Source of the DNA: Subsaxibacter sp. CAU 1640
GTDB lineage: Bacteria > Bacteroidota > Bacteroidia > Flavobacteriales > Flavobacteriaceae
DNA: 64,000 bases
Direction: 5' to 3'
Assembly (NCBI RefSeq): GCF_023156585.1
Contig: NZ_JALNMI010000002.1
Coordinates: 538,479 to 602,478 of the forward strand
The position numbers were made by a program, and so were the translations under genes. Under the pieces are notes generated by a model. It was given only the letters and a program-made list of their open reading frames with translations, ran no database searches and was not told the DNA's origin. Positions 52,374-61,970 of this stretch are shown piece after piece (position 1 is the first letter of the stretch; each line of letters opens with the position of its first letter).

Positions 52374-54086
52374 TTACCCAATAATCATCCCAGCGATTGT
52401 TGCTGATAGAAGTGAAGCTACTGTACCACCTATCAAAGCCTTAATGCCAAACTCTGACAGTGTTTTACGCTGACCTGGCGCCAATGACCCAATACCTCCA
52501 ATTTGAATTCCTATAGAGGCAAAATTTGCAAATCCACAAAGCATATATGTTGCCATAATAATGGATTTTTCAAACTTTAAATGTGTGGCACTTGCGACAT
52601 TTTTGAGCTCTGCCAATTGTATGTATCCAACAAATTCACTTGCGGCCAATTTAATTCCAAGTAGTTGCCCCATCAATGCCATATCTTCCTTTGCAACACC
52701 AATTAACCACATCAATGGCGAGAAAACGTAACCCAAAATGAACTCCAATGACAAAGCTGCATAAGGCGTGTTTGCCGAAATCCAAGCGTTCAAACCTGTG
52801 ACGCTTCCTATTTTTCCAAACCCGTAATTGATCATTGCTATGAAGGCAATAAATACCAACAACATTGCGCCAACATTGGCAGCCAATTTCAATCCTTCCG
52901 TAGTTCCATTTGCTATGGCATCCAACACATTCGATCCAATATTTTCCTGTGTAACTTCGATATTTGAATTGATTTCTTGTTGCTGTGGATATAAAATTTT
53001 GGAAATAACGATAGCTCCAGGAGCTGCCATTACAGAAGCAGTCAAAAGGTGCTTTGCATAAAAAATCTTCAATGCTTCGTCTTCGCCTCCCAAAAATCCG
53101 ATATATGCTGCCAATACACCGCCAGCAACAGTTGCCATACCTCCTATCATTACCAATAAAATTTCGGAGCGTGTCATCTTTTCTAGATATGCCTTGATCA
53201 TCAAAGGTGCTTCCGTTTGACCAAGGAAAATGTTTCCTGCGACGCTCAAACTTTCTGCTCCAGAAATGCCCAATAATTTTGTCAGAACCCAAGCCATAGC
53301 CGACACCACCTTTTGTATAATTCCCAAGTAAAACAACAAAGATGTCAATGCCGAAAAGAAAATAATGGTTGGCAAAACCTGAAATAGAAAAATAAATCCG
53401 AAACTGTTGACATCCATCATTCCGCCCAATAAGAAAGTGCTTCCTGCTTGTGTGAACTCAAGAACTTTTACAAACATTTTTCCAATGGTTTCAAAGACTT
53501 TTTGGACAAATGGTACTTTCAAGACACCTATCGCCAATAACAATTGTGCTACCAAACCGAACCCAACCGTTTTCCAGTTGATGGCTTTTCGGTTGGTACT
53601 CAATAAAAATGATAGCAACAACAATACAGCCATTCCCAAAACACCTCTCATCAAGCTATTTGTAGAAAAACCTTCACTTGGAACGATTCCTTCTGTTGTT
53701 GCCTCGGTTACTACCGCAGTTTTTGCATTTGGAGATTTGAAAATATAAGACGCTTCGGCACCTGAAAACACCAAAGTGGAATCTGTAAGCTGGCTGATTT
53801 TAAATCTTTCGACTTTATCTGAAGGATTGTCGTAATAAAAAATCAACAGACTATTTTGATACAAATAATTACCTGAAGCATCAAGACTGTCTTTATCTTT
53901 TATCGAAAAATGAAACTCACCATTCTTTAGTTGAAGTGAATCAGCAGAGGCATTAATGTTATATAAATTGATGCCCTCTTGATTTTTAACAGCATCTAGT
54001 TGCCAAGTTTTTTCAACGGTTTGCCCAAAAGTGTTAAAAGTGATTGCAAAAAAAATAGCCGTTAAAGCTAACAACAACTGTTTCAT
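52374..54086 (-). CDS. NupC-type nucleoside transporter with N-terminal lipocalin-like domain
   Basis: A 570-residue protein. Residues 1-21 are a signal peptide (ending FGQ). Residues 22-130 are a beta-rich lipocalin-like domain (KTWQLDAVKNQEGINLYN, DSLQLKNGEFHFSIKDKD, LIFYYDNPSDKVERF). From about residue 145 it is a concentrative nucleoside transporter (CNT/NupC family): many membrane segments, GQTEAPLMIKAYLEKMTRSE (substrate-binding hairpin), ATVAGGVLAAYIG, and a late LCGFANFASIGIQIGG. CNT proteins import nucleosides with H+ or Na+. The added periplasmic domain is unusual for the family; it may gate or bind substrate. Confidence 0.88.
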   Translation of the reverse strand: MKQLLLALTAIFFAITFNTFGQTVEKTWQLDAVKNQEGINLYNINASADSLQLKNGEFHFSIKDKDSLDASGNYLYQNSLLIFYYDNPSDKVERFKISQLTDSTLVFSGAEASYIFKSPNAKTAVVTEATTEGIVPSEGFSTNSLMRGVLGMAVLLLLSFLLSTNRKAINWKTVGFGLVAQLLLAIGVLKVPFVQKVFETIGKMFVKVLEFTQAGSTFLLGGMMDVNSFGFIFLFQVLPTIIFFSALTSLLFYLGIIQKVVSAMAWVLTKLLGISGAESLSVAGNIFLGQTEAPLMIKAYLEKMTRSEILLVMIGGMATVAGGVLAAYIGFLGGEDEALKIFYAKHLLTASVMAAPGAIVISKILYPQQQEINSNIEVTQENIGSNVLDAIANGTTEGLKLAANVGAMLLVFIAFIAMINYGFGKIGSVTGLNAWISANTPYAALSLEFILGYVFSPLMWLIGVAKEDMALMGQLLGIKLAASEFVGYIQLAELKNVASATHLKFEKSIIMATYMLCGFANFASIGIQIGGIGSLAPGQRKTLSEFGIKALIGGTVASLLSATIAGMIIG

Positions 54087-54120
54087 CTTTGAAAAATTAG
54101 TTTGGTAAGTTAAGTAATAT

Positions 54121-54128
54121 CAAAAGTA
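54121..54128 (-). promoter_or_regulatory. -7 box for the nucleoside transporter gene
   Basis: Minus strand TACTTTTG, a perfect TAnnTTTG, 34 bp before the ATG. Confidence 0.4.
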
Positions 54129-54181
54129 TCATTGCAATATAAATGAAATTTTGATAAATACCATTCATACACTTTCAATGA

Positions 54182-54790
54182 TTATCTTTTGGAAATTTCG
54201 TCACGGATTTTCGCAGCAGCTTCGTAGTCTTCGTTGGCTACTGCTTCATCAAGCATCGTATGCAGTTCTTCAATGGATTTGCCTTTATAGGTTTCCTGAA
54301 ATGAAGATTCCAACTCTTCGGCTACTAAATCATCAACCAAGATACTATCTTCTTGTTCATCCTCTTTCTTCGGATTCACTTTTAGGTAAATTCCAGCTTT
54401 ATCCAAGATATTTTTATAAGTGAAAATAGGCGCTTGAAAACGCAATGCCAACGCAATGGCATCACTGGTGCGAGCATCGATGATTTCTTCGATTTTATCC
54501 CGTTCGCAAATCAGACTTGAATAGAAAACACCATCTACAAGTTTATGGATGATGACTTGCTTCACAACGACGTCAAATCGGTCAGCAAAGTTCTTGAATA
54601 AATCGTGAGTCAACGGTCTAGGAGGACGAATTTCTTTCTCCAATGCAATCGCTATGGATTGAGCTTCAAACGCTCCTATAACAATAGGCAGTTTTCTATC
54701 GCCATCTACTTCATTCAATATCAAAGCATACGCACCATTTTGCGTTTGGCTGTAAGAAATTCCTTTTATGTTTAACCGAACTAAACTCAT
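54182..54790 (-). CDS. Bifunctional nuclease domain protein with UvrB/UvrC motif
   Basis: A 202-residue protein. Residues 1-135 match the BFN/DUF151 domain (LPIVIGAFEAQSIAIALE, RPLTHDLFKNFADRF, IIDARTSDAIALALRFQAPIF). Residues about 168-202 are a UVR motif (SIEELHTMLDEAVANEDYEAAAKIRDE), as in UvrB. The BFN family has reported DNase/RNase activity in a few organisms, but the real role is unclear. It lies just upstream of the NupC gene on the same strand with a gap of 95 bp. Confidence 0.88.
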   Translation of the reverse strand: MSLVRLNIKGISYSQTQNGAYALILNEVDGDRKLPIVIGAFEAQSIAIALEKEIRPPRPLTHDLFKNFADRFDVVVKQVIIHKLVDGVFYSSLICERDKIEEIIDARTSDAIALALRFQAPIFTYKNILDKAGIYLKVNPKKEDEQEDSILVDDLVAEELESSFQETYKGKSIEELHTMLDEAVANEDYEAAAKIRDEISKR

Positions 54791-54903
54791 ATTCTTTAAA
54801 GCACAAATAACTGTTTAAATTAGGACTTTAGCAACTGACGAAAGAAAATTTTGTCAATTAGTCTTAATTCAAACAGTCCATTTGCTGTTACAAGTTACTA
54901 AAA

Positions 54904-55866
54904 TTATGCGTTTTGAGCCTTAAATTCCTTGAGTTTTTCCGTAAGTCTAGGCACTACATCAAATGCATCGCCCACTACTCCATAATCGGCTGCCTTAAAA
55001 AATGGTGCCTCTGGATCTGAATTGATAACCACCTTTACCTTCGAAGCATTGATACCTGCCAAATGCTGGATCGCACCTGAAATTCCGACTGCAATATATA
55101 AGTTAGAAGCTACTGGTTTACCTGTTTGACCTACGTGTTCACTATGCGGTCTCCAACCTAAATCCGAAACTGGTTTTGAGCAAGCCGTTGCAGCTCCGAG
55201 GACATTTGCCAACTCTTCAATCATTCCCCAATTTTCTGGTCCTTTTAAACCTCTACCTCCAGACACCACAATTTCGGCATCTGCAATGCTTACCTTATTG
55301 GAAGCTTTATCAACTGAATCCACATGGACTCCATTATCTGGTATATTTGGAGAAAATGCTTCAGCAGACGCACTTCCAGAATTTTCAACCAATCCGAACG
55401 AATTATTTGAAACGCCAACCACCTTTACATCTGTATCGATTGTTGTGAAATTGAATGCTTTATTTGTAAAAGCAGTACGCTTCACTGTAAAAGGTGACGC
55501 ACTGGTAGGTGCAGCAACCACATTTGAAGCGTAACCAGCGTCAAGATTTACGGCTAAAATTGGCGCCAAATATTTACTATCGGCACTTTGGCTTAAGATA
55601 ACAACTTTAGTTCCCTCTTTTTCTGCGGCTTGCTTAATAACGTTAGCATAAGTTTTGGCATTGAACGCATCCATTTTACCATCATTCACTTTCAAAACCT
55701 TATCAACACCATAAGTCCCTAATTCAGAAACATCATCGGCATTGACAGCAATTGCAGTAACGGTAGTTCCCATTTGATCTGCAACGGCTTTAGCGTAAGA
55801 AGCAACCTCAAAAGCTGCTTTTTTGAATTTCCCTTTTTCTGATTCTGTATATACTAAAACTGACAT
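54904..55866 (-). CDS. etfA: Electron transfer flavoprotein alpha subunit
   Basis: A 320-residue ETF alpha subunit that binds FAD and passes electrons from acyl-CoA dehydrogenases to the quinone pool. Family marks: SVLVYTESEKGKFKKAAFE, VVSGGRGLKGPENWGM, LGAATACSKPVSDLGW, the FAD motif VGQTGKPVASNLYIAVGISGAIQH and INSDPEAPFFKAADYGVVGD near the end. It follows etfB by 21 bp. Confidence 0.95.
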   Translation of the reverse strand: MSVLVYTESEKGKFKKAAFEVASYAKAVADQMGTTVTAIAVNADDVSELGTYGVDKVLKVNDGKMDAFNAKTYANVIKQAAEKEGTKVVILSQSADSKYLAPILAVNLDAGYASNVVAAPTSASPFTVKRTAFTNKAFNFTTIDTDVKVVGVSNNSFGLVENSGSASAEAFSPNIPDNGVHVDSVDKASNKVSIADAEIVVSGGRGLKGPENWGMIEELANVLGAATACSKPVSDLGWRPHSEHVGQTGKPVASNLYIAVGISGAIQHLAGINASKVKVVINSDPEAPFFKAADYGVVGDAFDVVPRLTEKLKEFKAQNA

Positions 55867-55887
55867 TTTTTTCTTTTTTGAAATTAA

Positions 55888-56634
55888 TTAAATGACTTTC
55901 GCTTCGTTGTGAAGTAAACTGACCAACTCATCCAAATTATCTGGAGAAACCAATTTTACCGCTCCTTTAGGTGCAGGTTTTTCAAACTTCACTGTTGACG
56001 TTTCCGTTGAAACATCAACTGGTTCCATCACCTTTAATGGTTTTTGACGCGCCATCATAATACCTCTCATATTTGGGATTCTCAAATCGCTTTCTTCAAC
56101 CAGACCTTTTTGCCCTCCAATGACCAAAGGCAACGTTGTAGAAACAGTTTCTTTTCCACCATCAATTTCTCTAACAGCCTTGGCATTTGTTCCATCAACT
56201 TCAAGATTGATACAATTGGTTACAAAGTTAGCTCCGATTAGTTCAGCTAACATACCAGGAACCATTGCACCATTATAATCAATAGACTCACGTCCTGCAA
56301 TCACCAAATCATATCCACCATCTTTCACTACATTGGCCAATTGCTTTGCTACCGCATATCCATCGGTCGCAGGTGTATTTACTCTGATGGCACCATCAGC
56401 TCCAATAGCCAAAGCCTTACGAAGTGTAGGTTCTGTTTCTGGACCTCCAACGTTGACAACATCTACTGTAGCTCCTTGTTTTTCCTTGAACCACATAGCG
56501 CGAGTTAAACCGAACTCATCATTTGGATTAATCACAAATTGAACACCATTAGTATCAAACTTGGTATCGCCATCTGTAAAATTGATTTTTGAAGTCGTAT
56601 CTGGTACGTGACTAATACATACGAGTATTTTCAT
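55888..56634 (-). CDS. etfB: Electron transfer flavoprotein beta subunit
   Basis: A 248-residue ETF beta subunit, partner of EtfA. It shows MKILVCISHVPDT, FVINPNDEFGLTRAM, GADGAIRVNTPATDGYAVAKQLA, VIAGRESIDYNGAMVPGMLAELIG and the ETF-beta signature VDGTNAKAVREIDGGKE with LVIGGQKGLVEESDLRIPNMRGIM. It is the first gene of the pair. No promoter consensus was clear in the 217-bp gap upstream. Confidence 0.95.
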   Translation of the reverse strand: MKILVCISHVPDTTSKINFTDGDTKFDTNGVQFVINPNDEFGLTRAMWFKEKQGATVDVVNVGGPETEPTLRKALAIGADGAIRVNTPATDGYAVAKQLANVVKDGGYDLVIAGRESIDYNGAMVPGMLAELIGANFVTNCINLEVDGTNAKAVREIDGGKETVSTTLPLVIGGQKGLVEESDLRIPNMRGIMMARQKPLKVMEPVDVSTETSTVKFEKPAPKGAVKLVSPDNLDELVSLLHNEAKVI

Positions 56635-56791
56635 TTTTATGGTATTTTTTAAAAGTTAGTGGTTTTATTGATGATTCTCGAATTTTCTGTGTTGAAAACT
56701 GACTGATTTTCCTAAAACCGCAATGTATTTTTAATCGGATACGAAGTTAAATATTTTAGTCGACATATTTACTATGCGTGCATAATAAATT

Positions 56792-56832
56792 TAAAAAAGA
56801 AAGGATCAAATCATAAACTAGAATTTTGACCC
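56792..56832 (-). terminator. Terminator of the lipoprotein gene
   Basis: Minus strand GGTCAAAAT and ATTTGATCC form a stem with an 11-nt loop, followed by TTTCTTTTTTT, about 20 bp after the stop of the next gene. Confidence 0.65.
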
Positions 56833-56851
56833 TTACTTTTTAATAAAATTT

Positions 56852-57529
56852 CTATTGAAGACTAGGTATCATTTTAAACCTGCCATCAGTTATTGTAATC
56901 ACATCCGAAGAATCCTCTGTATTATATAGTTTTACCGCAAAATTGCCTTCAATTATTTGTGCAGTACCGACTTGGACTTCCAAAATATATGAATTAGCTG
57001 GTATAGAGGAAATTATACTAAAATAGCTTCCGGTTTGGTCTCCGCCGTAGGTGTCATAAAAAGGCCCTTGTGTTGCAATTGGATTATAATTGACACCAAC
57101 TTTTCCGGTCGGTCCATTAGAAGGTTCGTTACTGGAAGCAAAATCATATTCTCCTATAGGAAATTTATCATTAAAAGTTTCTGATTGGTAAGCCTCATCC
57201 GAGCACAAGTGAAATCTCACAAATTCCATTCCTATTGAAGGTCGATTCTCGTCATCTAAATTTGGATATAAAAAAGGATGATAGTTATATCCTCCTGTAT
57301 CAGGATAATAGGCACAAACTGCTGGAAGTGTATTACTTAAACCTGGGGAATAATCAAGTGTTGTGGCATCAACTCTTTGTCCAAATAAAAATGGTTCACC
57401 ATTAATTTTTCCAGACATAAAATAGATGTAGTCTGCGCTATCAAAATTAGATGAATCAGATGGACTATCATTGCTGCTACAAGCAAAAATTAGTAGTCCC
57501 ATTGCAAAAAATAAACTTCTTTTAACCAT
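56852..57529 (-). CDS. Hypothetical lipoprotein
   Basis: A 225-residue protein with a lipoprotein signal (LLIFACSSND, Cys17) and Ser/Asp linker. The rest is beta-rich with FMSGKINGEPFLFGQRVD, a Pro/Tyr/Gly-rich middle and IEGNFAVKLYNTEDSSDVITITDGRF near the end. That last pattern occurs in flavobacterial surface lipoproteins that carry a calycin-like fold, but I cannot name the family. Transcribed alone, with its own terminator, divergent from pdhB. Confidence 0.7.
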   Translation of the reverse strand: MVKRSLFFAMGLLIFACSSNDSPSDSSNFDSADYIYFMSGKINGEPFLFGQRVDATTLDYSPGLSNTLPAVCAYYPDTGGYNYHPFLYPNLDDENRPSIGMEFVRFHLCSDEAYQSETFNDKFPIGEYDFASSNEPSNGPTGKVGVNYNPIATQGPFYDTYGGDQTGSYFSIISSIPANSYILEVQVGTAQIIEGNFAVKLYNTEDSSDVITITDGRFKMIPSLQ

Positions 57530-57696
57530 ATTGAATTGTTTTATCCTGTTATGGTCCGAATATAGAAAATTTATTTAAATATGATTGATTTAAAAATTTA
57601 TTGACTACTTCATACACTGTGTGGTTTTGTGGTTCATAAAAATTTTATTTCTTATGTCATTAGTGATTTTTCAATATTTATATTGTCAATAATTCC

Positions 57697-57704
57697 TATT
57701 TTTG
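57697..57704 (+). promoter_or_regulatory. -7 box for pdhB
   Basis: TATTTTTG matches TAnnTTTG, 22 bp before the ATG. No convincing -33 box; the rest of the ~200-bp gap is AT-rich without other signals. Confidence 0.45.
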
Positions 57705-57726
57705 CTATTCGAATTAAAATTTTACA

Positions 57727-58704
57727 ATGAAGACAATTCAATTTAGAGAAGCTATTGCTGAAGCGATGAGCGAGGAAATGCGTCGCGATGAGAGTGTTTA
57801 CCTGATGGGTGAAGAAGTAGCCGAATACAATGGTGCCTATAAAGCATCTAAAGGAATGTTAGATGAATTTGGCCCGAAACGTGTTATTGACACTCCTATT
57901 GCCGAACTTGGTTTTGCTGGAGTTGCCATAGGTTCTACTATGACTGGCAACAGACCGATTGTAGAATATATGACTTTCAACTTCTCATTGGTTGGTATTG
58001 ACCAAATTATCAATAATGCAGCCAAAATCAGACAGATGTCTGGTGGGCAATTCAGTTGTCCGATTGTCTTTAGAGGACCGACTGCTTCTGCTGGTCAGTT
58101 GGGTGCTACGCATTCTCAAGCCTTCGAAAATTGGTTCGCAAATACTCCTGGTTTAAAGGTTGTTGTACCTTCTAATCCTTACGATGCCAAAGGTTTATTG
58201 AAATCTGCCATTCGTGACAATGATCCTGTAATCTTTATGGAAAGTGAGCAAATGTATGGTGACAAAGGTGAAGTTCCTGAAGGTGAATACACAATCCCTT
58301 TAGGAGTTGCTGAAATCAAAAGAGAAGGTAAAGACGTCACGATTGTTTCTTTCGGAAAAATCATCAAAGAAGCTTACAAAGCTGCTGATGAATTGGAAAA
58401 AGAAGGTATTTCCTGTGAAATTATTGACCTTCGTACCGTGCGTCCAATGGACAAAAAAGCCATCTTGGAATCTGTAAAGAAAACGAATCGATTGGTTATT
58501 TTGGAAGAGGCGTGGCCATTTGGAAACGTCGCAACCGAAATCACATATATTGTTCAGTCTGAAGCATTCGATTACCTAGATGCTCCAATTGTAAAATTAA
58601 ACACTGCCGATACTCCTGCACCATATTCTCCTGTATTATTGGAAGAATGGTTACCAAACAGCGAAGATGTCATTAAAGCGGTGAAAAAAGTTATGTATAA
58701 ATAA
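57727..58704 (+). CDS. pdhB: Pyruvate dehydrogenase E1 component beta subunit
   Basis: A 325-residue E1 beta subunit. Pairs with an alpha subunit to decarboxylate pyruvate with thiamine diphosphate. N-terminal FREAIAEAMSEEMRRDESVYLMGEEVAEYNGAYKA, TPIAELGFAGVAIG, YMTFNFSLVGIDQIINNAAK, GPTASAGQLGATHSQ, and the C-terminal transketolase domain with IDLRTVRPMD and EEAWPFGNV. Members may act on branched-chain keto acids, but the motif set fits pyruvate. The alpha subunit is not next to it. Confidence 0.93.
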   Translation: MKTIQFREAIAEAMSEEMRRDESVYLMGEEVAEYNGAYKASKGMLDEFGPKRVIDTPIAELGFAGVAIGSTMTGNRPIVEYMTFNFSLVGIDQIINNAAKIRQMSGGQFSCPIVFRGPTASAGQLGATHSQAFENWFANTPGLKVVVPSNPYDAKGLLKSAIRDNDPVIFMESEQMYGDKGEVPEGEYTIPLGVAEIKREGKDVTIVSFGKIIKEAYKAADELEKEGISCEIIDLRTVRPMDKKAILESVKKTNRLVILEEAWPFGNVATEITYIVQSEAFDYLDAPIVKLNTADTPAPYSPVLLEEWLPNSEDVIKAVKKVMYK

Positions 58705-58728
58705 TTCGCATTTTTTTGCGTTATATAG

Positions 58729-58761
58729 ACTTCATCAGCACAATTGTTGATGAAGTTTTTT
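58729..58761 (+). terminator. pdhB terminator
   Basis: ACTTCATCA (58729-58737) with TGATGAAGT (58748-58756), then six T's. The next gene starts 5 bp later, so it needs a promoter elsewhere or read-through. Confidence 0.8.
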
Positions 58762-58765
58762 GCTT

Positions 58766-61264
58766 ATGAATCTAAAACTACTTGTCCCAATTTTTTTCTT
58801 CGGTTTTATTTCCGCCTTGGCACAGACCAAAATCAGTGGATATGTTTTAGATGAACAAAATGTGCCTGTTGCTTATGCCAATGTATTTTTCAAAGGTTCT
58901 ACTGAAGGTACCATCACTGATGAAAACGGTAAATTTTATCTAGAATCGAGCAATACTTGGGATGTGGTCAATGTTTCCTTTTTAGGTTATGAAACATTGG
59001 AAGTGACGTTGACAAAAAAAATCAACTACGATTTAAAACTCATCCTGAAAGAAGCTGCTTCACAACTCAATGAAGTGGTTATTGTTACAGGAAAACAATC
59101 CAAAAAGGAATCTGAAAATCCTGCAATAGCCATCTTAAAAAAGATTTGGGAGCGAAAGCGTAAAAACGGACTCAAGAAATTTGATCAATATCAATACAAC
59201 AAATACGAAAAGGTTGAATTTGACCTCAACACCATTGATAGTTCCCTAATTAAAAGCAGACTTTTCAAAGGAATGGAGTTTGTGTTTGACCAAGTTGACA
59301 CTTCAAAAGTTACTGGAAAAACGTATTTACCAATTTTTTTGAATGAAGCTTCAAGCATTGTGTATGGTGATAATGTTTTAAATAAAGAAAAAGAAGACCT
59401 CAAGGGTAATAAAAATTCAGGCTTTAGCAACAATCAAATTATTATTGATTTTGTGGATGATTTATATTCGGAATATGACATCTACGATAACTATCTGAAA
59501 TTCTTTGACAAAAGTTTTGTCAGCCCTATATCAACCACTGGTATCAACACTTACAACTATGTTTTGTCAGACAGTGCCTATATCGACAATAAATGGTGCT
59601 ACAACATCATTTATTATCCTCGACGTAAAAACGAGTTGACTTTTAAAGGTGACTTCTGGGTGAATGATTCCACATTTGCCATTAAGGAAATCAATATGCA
59701 AGCTTCCAAAAGCGCCAACATCAATTGGGTAAAAGAGATTTATATCGAACAGGAATTTGAAGTGTTGAATGATTCGGTATTTCTTATCAAGCGTGATTAT
59801 ATGCTTTCGGATTTTGCTTTCAACAAAAAAGAGCAATCAAGAGGTGTTTATGGTAAGCGAACGACCTTGTTCAACAATTATCAATTCAATATTAAGAAAG
59901 ACGAAAGTTTTTATACAAAGGAAGTTTACGACTACGATCAAGATGTTTACAATCGGGATGATTCTTTTTGGGAAGAAAACCGTCTGGAAGCATTGAATCA
60001 AGATGAACGAGGTGTCTATAAAATGCTGGACACCCTCAAAACGGTCAAGAAATTCAAACGGCTTTACAACTTGGGAAGCATTTTGGCTTCAGGTTATATT
60101 GAATTTCCTAGTATCAATATGGATTATGGTCCAATTTTTTCAACCTTCGGCTTCAATCAGGTGGAAGGTGTTCGTTTACGTACAGGTGGAAGAACCTATT
60201 TTGGACCAAACGATTTATGGAGAGTTGAAGGATTTCTCGCATATGGATTTAAAGATGATAAATTCAAATATGGAATTTCGGGTAAATGGCTTCTCGACAA
60301 AAAGAATCGATTGATTATTTCTGGTGGAAATCGACGTGATGTTGAACAAATAGGTGCCAGCTTAACAAATTCGACCGATGTTTTGGGTAGAAGCTTGGCT
60401 TCTTCAGCTGTGTTGACTACAGCACCAAATGATAAACTGACCAATATCAATCTTACGACTTTTTCCATTGAAATGGAGCCCGTAAGGAATCTGGTCTTTA
60501 GGACAAGTTTGAGCTATCGAACTTTGGAGTCTGCATCGGAAACATTCAGTCTCGATTATTTTGATCCCGAATCGCCAACAGGCATTGCTTCGACCGTTAG
60601 GCAATATGAAAACGCTTTCTCGATTTCATACTTTCCAAAACGCAAAATGACAGGATTCGGCGTAGAGCGTCGCACTGCAAATGACAATTTTGCCAGCCTT
60701 TTTGCGCAGGTGACGCGTGGCGATAAAAGTGTTTTCAATGGTGATTTTGACTATACGAAAGTTCAATTTTCATACATTCAACCTTGGGCTGTAGGTGGTT
60801 TTGGTCGTTTGACCACAACAGTTGAAGCAGGAAAAACCTTCGGAGAAGTTCCTTTGGGTCTTTTAAGTGTAGTACCTGGTAATCAATCGTATTTTTCAAT
60901 TTACAATACCTTTTCGCAATTGGATTTTTACGAATTCGTTACCGATACCTACACCTCATTCCATTTGGAACATAACTTCAATGGACGTTTTTTCTCTAGA
61001 ATTCCTTTCTTAAGAAAATATAATCTTCGAGAAATTGTTGGGGTTAGAGGTGTTTGGGGAGATATTTCGCAAGAGAATAAAGATTTAAATGCCTCTGGGC
61101 TTATTTACAACGCTCCAACAGATAAAATCTACTACGAGTACAGTTTTGGAGTTGGCAACATATTTAAAGTCTTTAGATTAGATTTCAATTTCCGAGGAAA
61201 TTACAGAAATGTTCCAGATGCTAGAAATTTTGGTGTCACTGGTAGTTTTGGGTTTTATTTTTAA
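58766..61264 (+). CDS. DUF5686 outer-membrane protein with carboxypeptidase-like domain
   Basis: An 832-residue exported protein. Signal peptide MNLKLLVPIFFFGFISALAQ. Residues 22-100 are a carboxypeptidase regulatory-like plug (ISGYVLDEQNVPVAYANVFF, VVNVSFLGYETLEV). The remainder is beta-barrel-like, with many alternating Tyr/Phe strands and an end FGVTGSFGFYF, matching the DUF5686 proteins of flavobacteria, which are TonB-receptor-like in layout. The ATG at 58766 follows a TTG at 58760; the ATG is preferred. It sits directly after the pdhB terminator. Likely an outer-membrane protein of unknown cargo. Confidence 0.87.
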   Translation: MNLKLLVPIFFFGFISALAQTKISGYVLDEQNVPVAYANVFFKGSTEGTITDENGKFYLESSNTWDVVNVSFLGYETLEVTLTKKINYDLKLILKEAASQLNEVVIVTGKQSKKESENPAIAILKKIWERKRKNGLKKFDQYQYNKYEKVEFDLNTIDSSLIKSRLFKGMEFVFDQVDTSKVTGKTYLPIFLNEASSIVYGDNVLNKEKEDLKGNKNSGFSNNQIIIDFVDDLYSEYDIYDNYLKFFDKSFVSPISTTGINTYNYVLSDSAYIDNKWCYNIIYYPRRKNELTFKGDFWVNDSTFAIKEINMQASKSANINWVKEIYIEQEFEVLNDSVFLIKRDYMLSDFAFNKKEQSRGVYGKRTTLFNNYQFNIKKDESFYTKEVYDYDQDVYNRDDSFWEENRLEALNQDERGVYKMLDTLKTVKKFKRLYNLGSILASGYIEFPSINMDYGPIFSTFGFNQVEGVRLRTGGRTYFGPNDLWRVEGFLAYGFKDDKFKYGISGKWLLDKKNRLIISGGNRRDVEQIGASLTNSTDVLGRSLASSAVLTTAPNDKLTNINLTTFSIEMEPVRNLVFRTSLSYRTLESASETFSLDYFDPESPTGIASTVRQYENAFSISYFPKRKMTGFGVERRTANDNFASLFAQVTRGDKSVFNGDFDYTKVQFSYIQPWAVGGFGRLTTTVEAGKTFGEVPLGLLSVVPGNQSYFSIYNTFSQLDFYEFVTDTYTSFHLEHNFNGRFFSRIPFLRKYNLREIVGVRGVWGDISQENKDLNASGLIYNAPTDKIYYEYSFGVGNIFKVFRLDFNFRGNYRNVPDARNFGVTGSFGFYF

Positions 61265-61285
61265 ACTTAAATCTTCAAAATTTAA

Positions 61286-61315
61286 TTGCAAAACTTAAGG
61301 ACTTCCGTATCTTTG
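61286..61315 (+). promoter_or_regulatory. Promoter of ppa
   Basis: TTG (61286-61288), exactly 19 bp, TATCTTTG (61308-61315): the best match to the consensus in this window, 19 bp before the ATG. Confidence 0.75.
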
Positions 61316-61334
61316 CACCCCTAAAAAATAGAAA

Positions 61335-61862
61335 ATGACAGTCACAGGAAAAAAAACCATTGATGTTCTTATAGAAATCCCAAAAGGAAGCCGAAACAAA
61401 TACGAATATGATTTTAAACTGAAAAAAATCAGATTTGACAGAATGCTATTCTCATCAATGATGTATCCGGGTGATTATGGTTTTATACCAGAAACACTTG
61501 CATTGGACAAAGATCCTTTAGATGTTTTGGTGTTGGGAACAGAGCCAACTTTTCCAATGTGTGTTATGGAAGTAAAGCCAATAGGTGTATTTCATATGAC
61601 CGACGAAAAAGGACCAGACGAAAAATTGATTTGCGTCCCTGTTTCAGATCCAATATGGAACAAATATCAAGACATTGAAGACTTAAATCCTCACAGGATT
61701 AAAGAAATTGAGCATTTCTTCCAAGTTTACAAAGATCTTGAAGAGAAAAAAGTTGATGTAGGCGGTTGGGGTAATGCTAGTGAAGCTTATGAAATTCTTA
61801 ATAAGTGCATCGAACGCTATGAAAATAGCGAACATAAAGCGAATGGAAATTTTACCATTTGA
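61335..61862 (+). CDS. ppa: Inorganic pyrophosphatase (family I)
   Basis: A 175-residue soluble pyrophosphatase that hydrolyses PPi. It has IEIPKGSRNKYEYD, MMYPGDYGFIPETLALDKDPLDVLVL (the DxDPxD signature), GPDEKLICVPVSDP and HFFQVYKDLE. Length and motifs match the family. Followed by its own terminator and then by the membrane pyrophosphatase gene, so this locus holds both soluble and membrane PPi hydrolysis. Confidence 0.96.
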   Translation: MTVTGKKTIDVLIEIPKGSRNKYEYDFKLKKIRFDRMLFSSMMYPGDYGFIPETLALDKDPLDVLVLGTEPTFPMCVMEVKPIGVFHMTDEKGPDEKLICVPVSDPIWNKYQDIEDLNPHRIKEIEHFFQVYKDLEEKKVDVGGWGNASEAYEILNKCIERYENSEHKANGNFTI

Positions 61863-61885
61863 TCAATAAATCAAAATCATAACTT

Positions 61886-61919
61886 AAGCCCTTATATAAT
61901 AAAGTATAAGGGTTTTTTT
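61886..61919 (+). terminator. ppa terminator
   Basis: CCCTTATA (61889-61896) and TATAAGGG (61905-61912), extended by AA/TT, followed by seven T's, 24 bp after the stop. Confidence 0.85.
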
Positions 61920-61937
61920 AATTCTTACAGATTTTAC

Positions 61938-61945
61938 TACTTTTG
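61938..61945 (+). promoter_or_regulatory. -7 box for hppA
   Basis: TACTTTTG matches TAnnTTTG, 25 bp before the ATG at 61971. Confidence 0.5.
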
Positions 61946-61970
61946 CCAGCAATCAACAAATCAAATTAAT

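Noticed and set aside
52651-53292. 213-codon ORF within the nucleoside transporter gene in another frame
   Set aside because: Shadow of the CNT transporter; very rich in Trp, Arg and Cys and without any domain.
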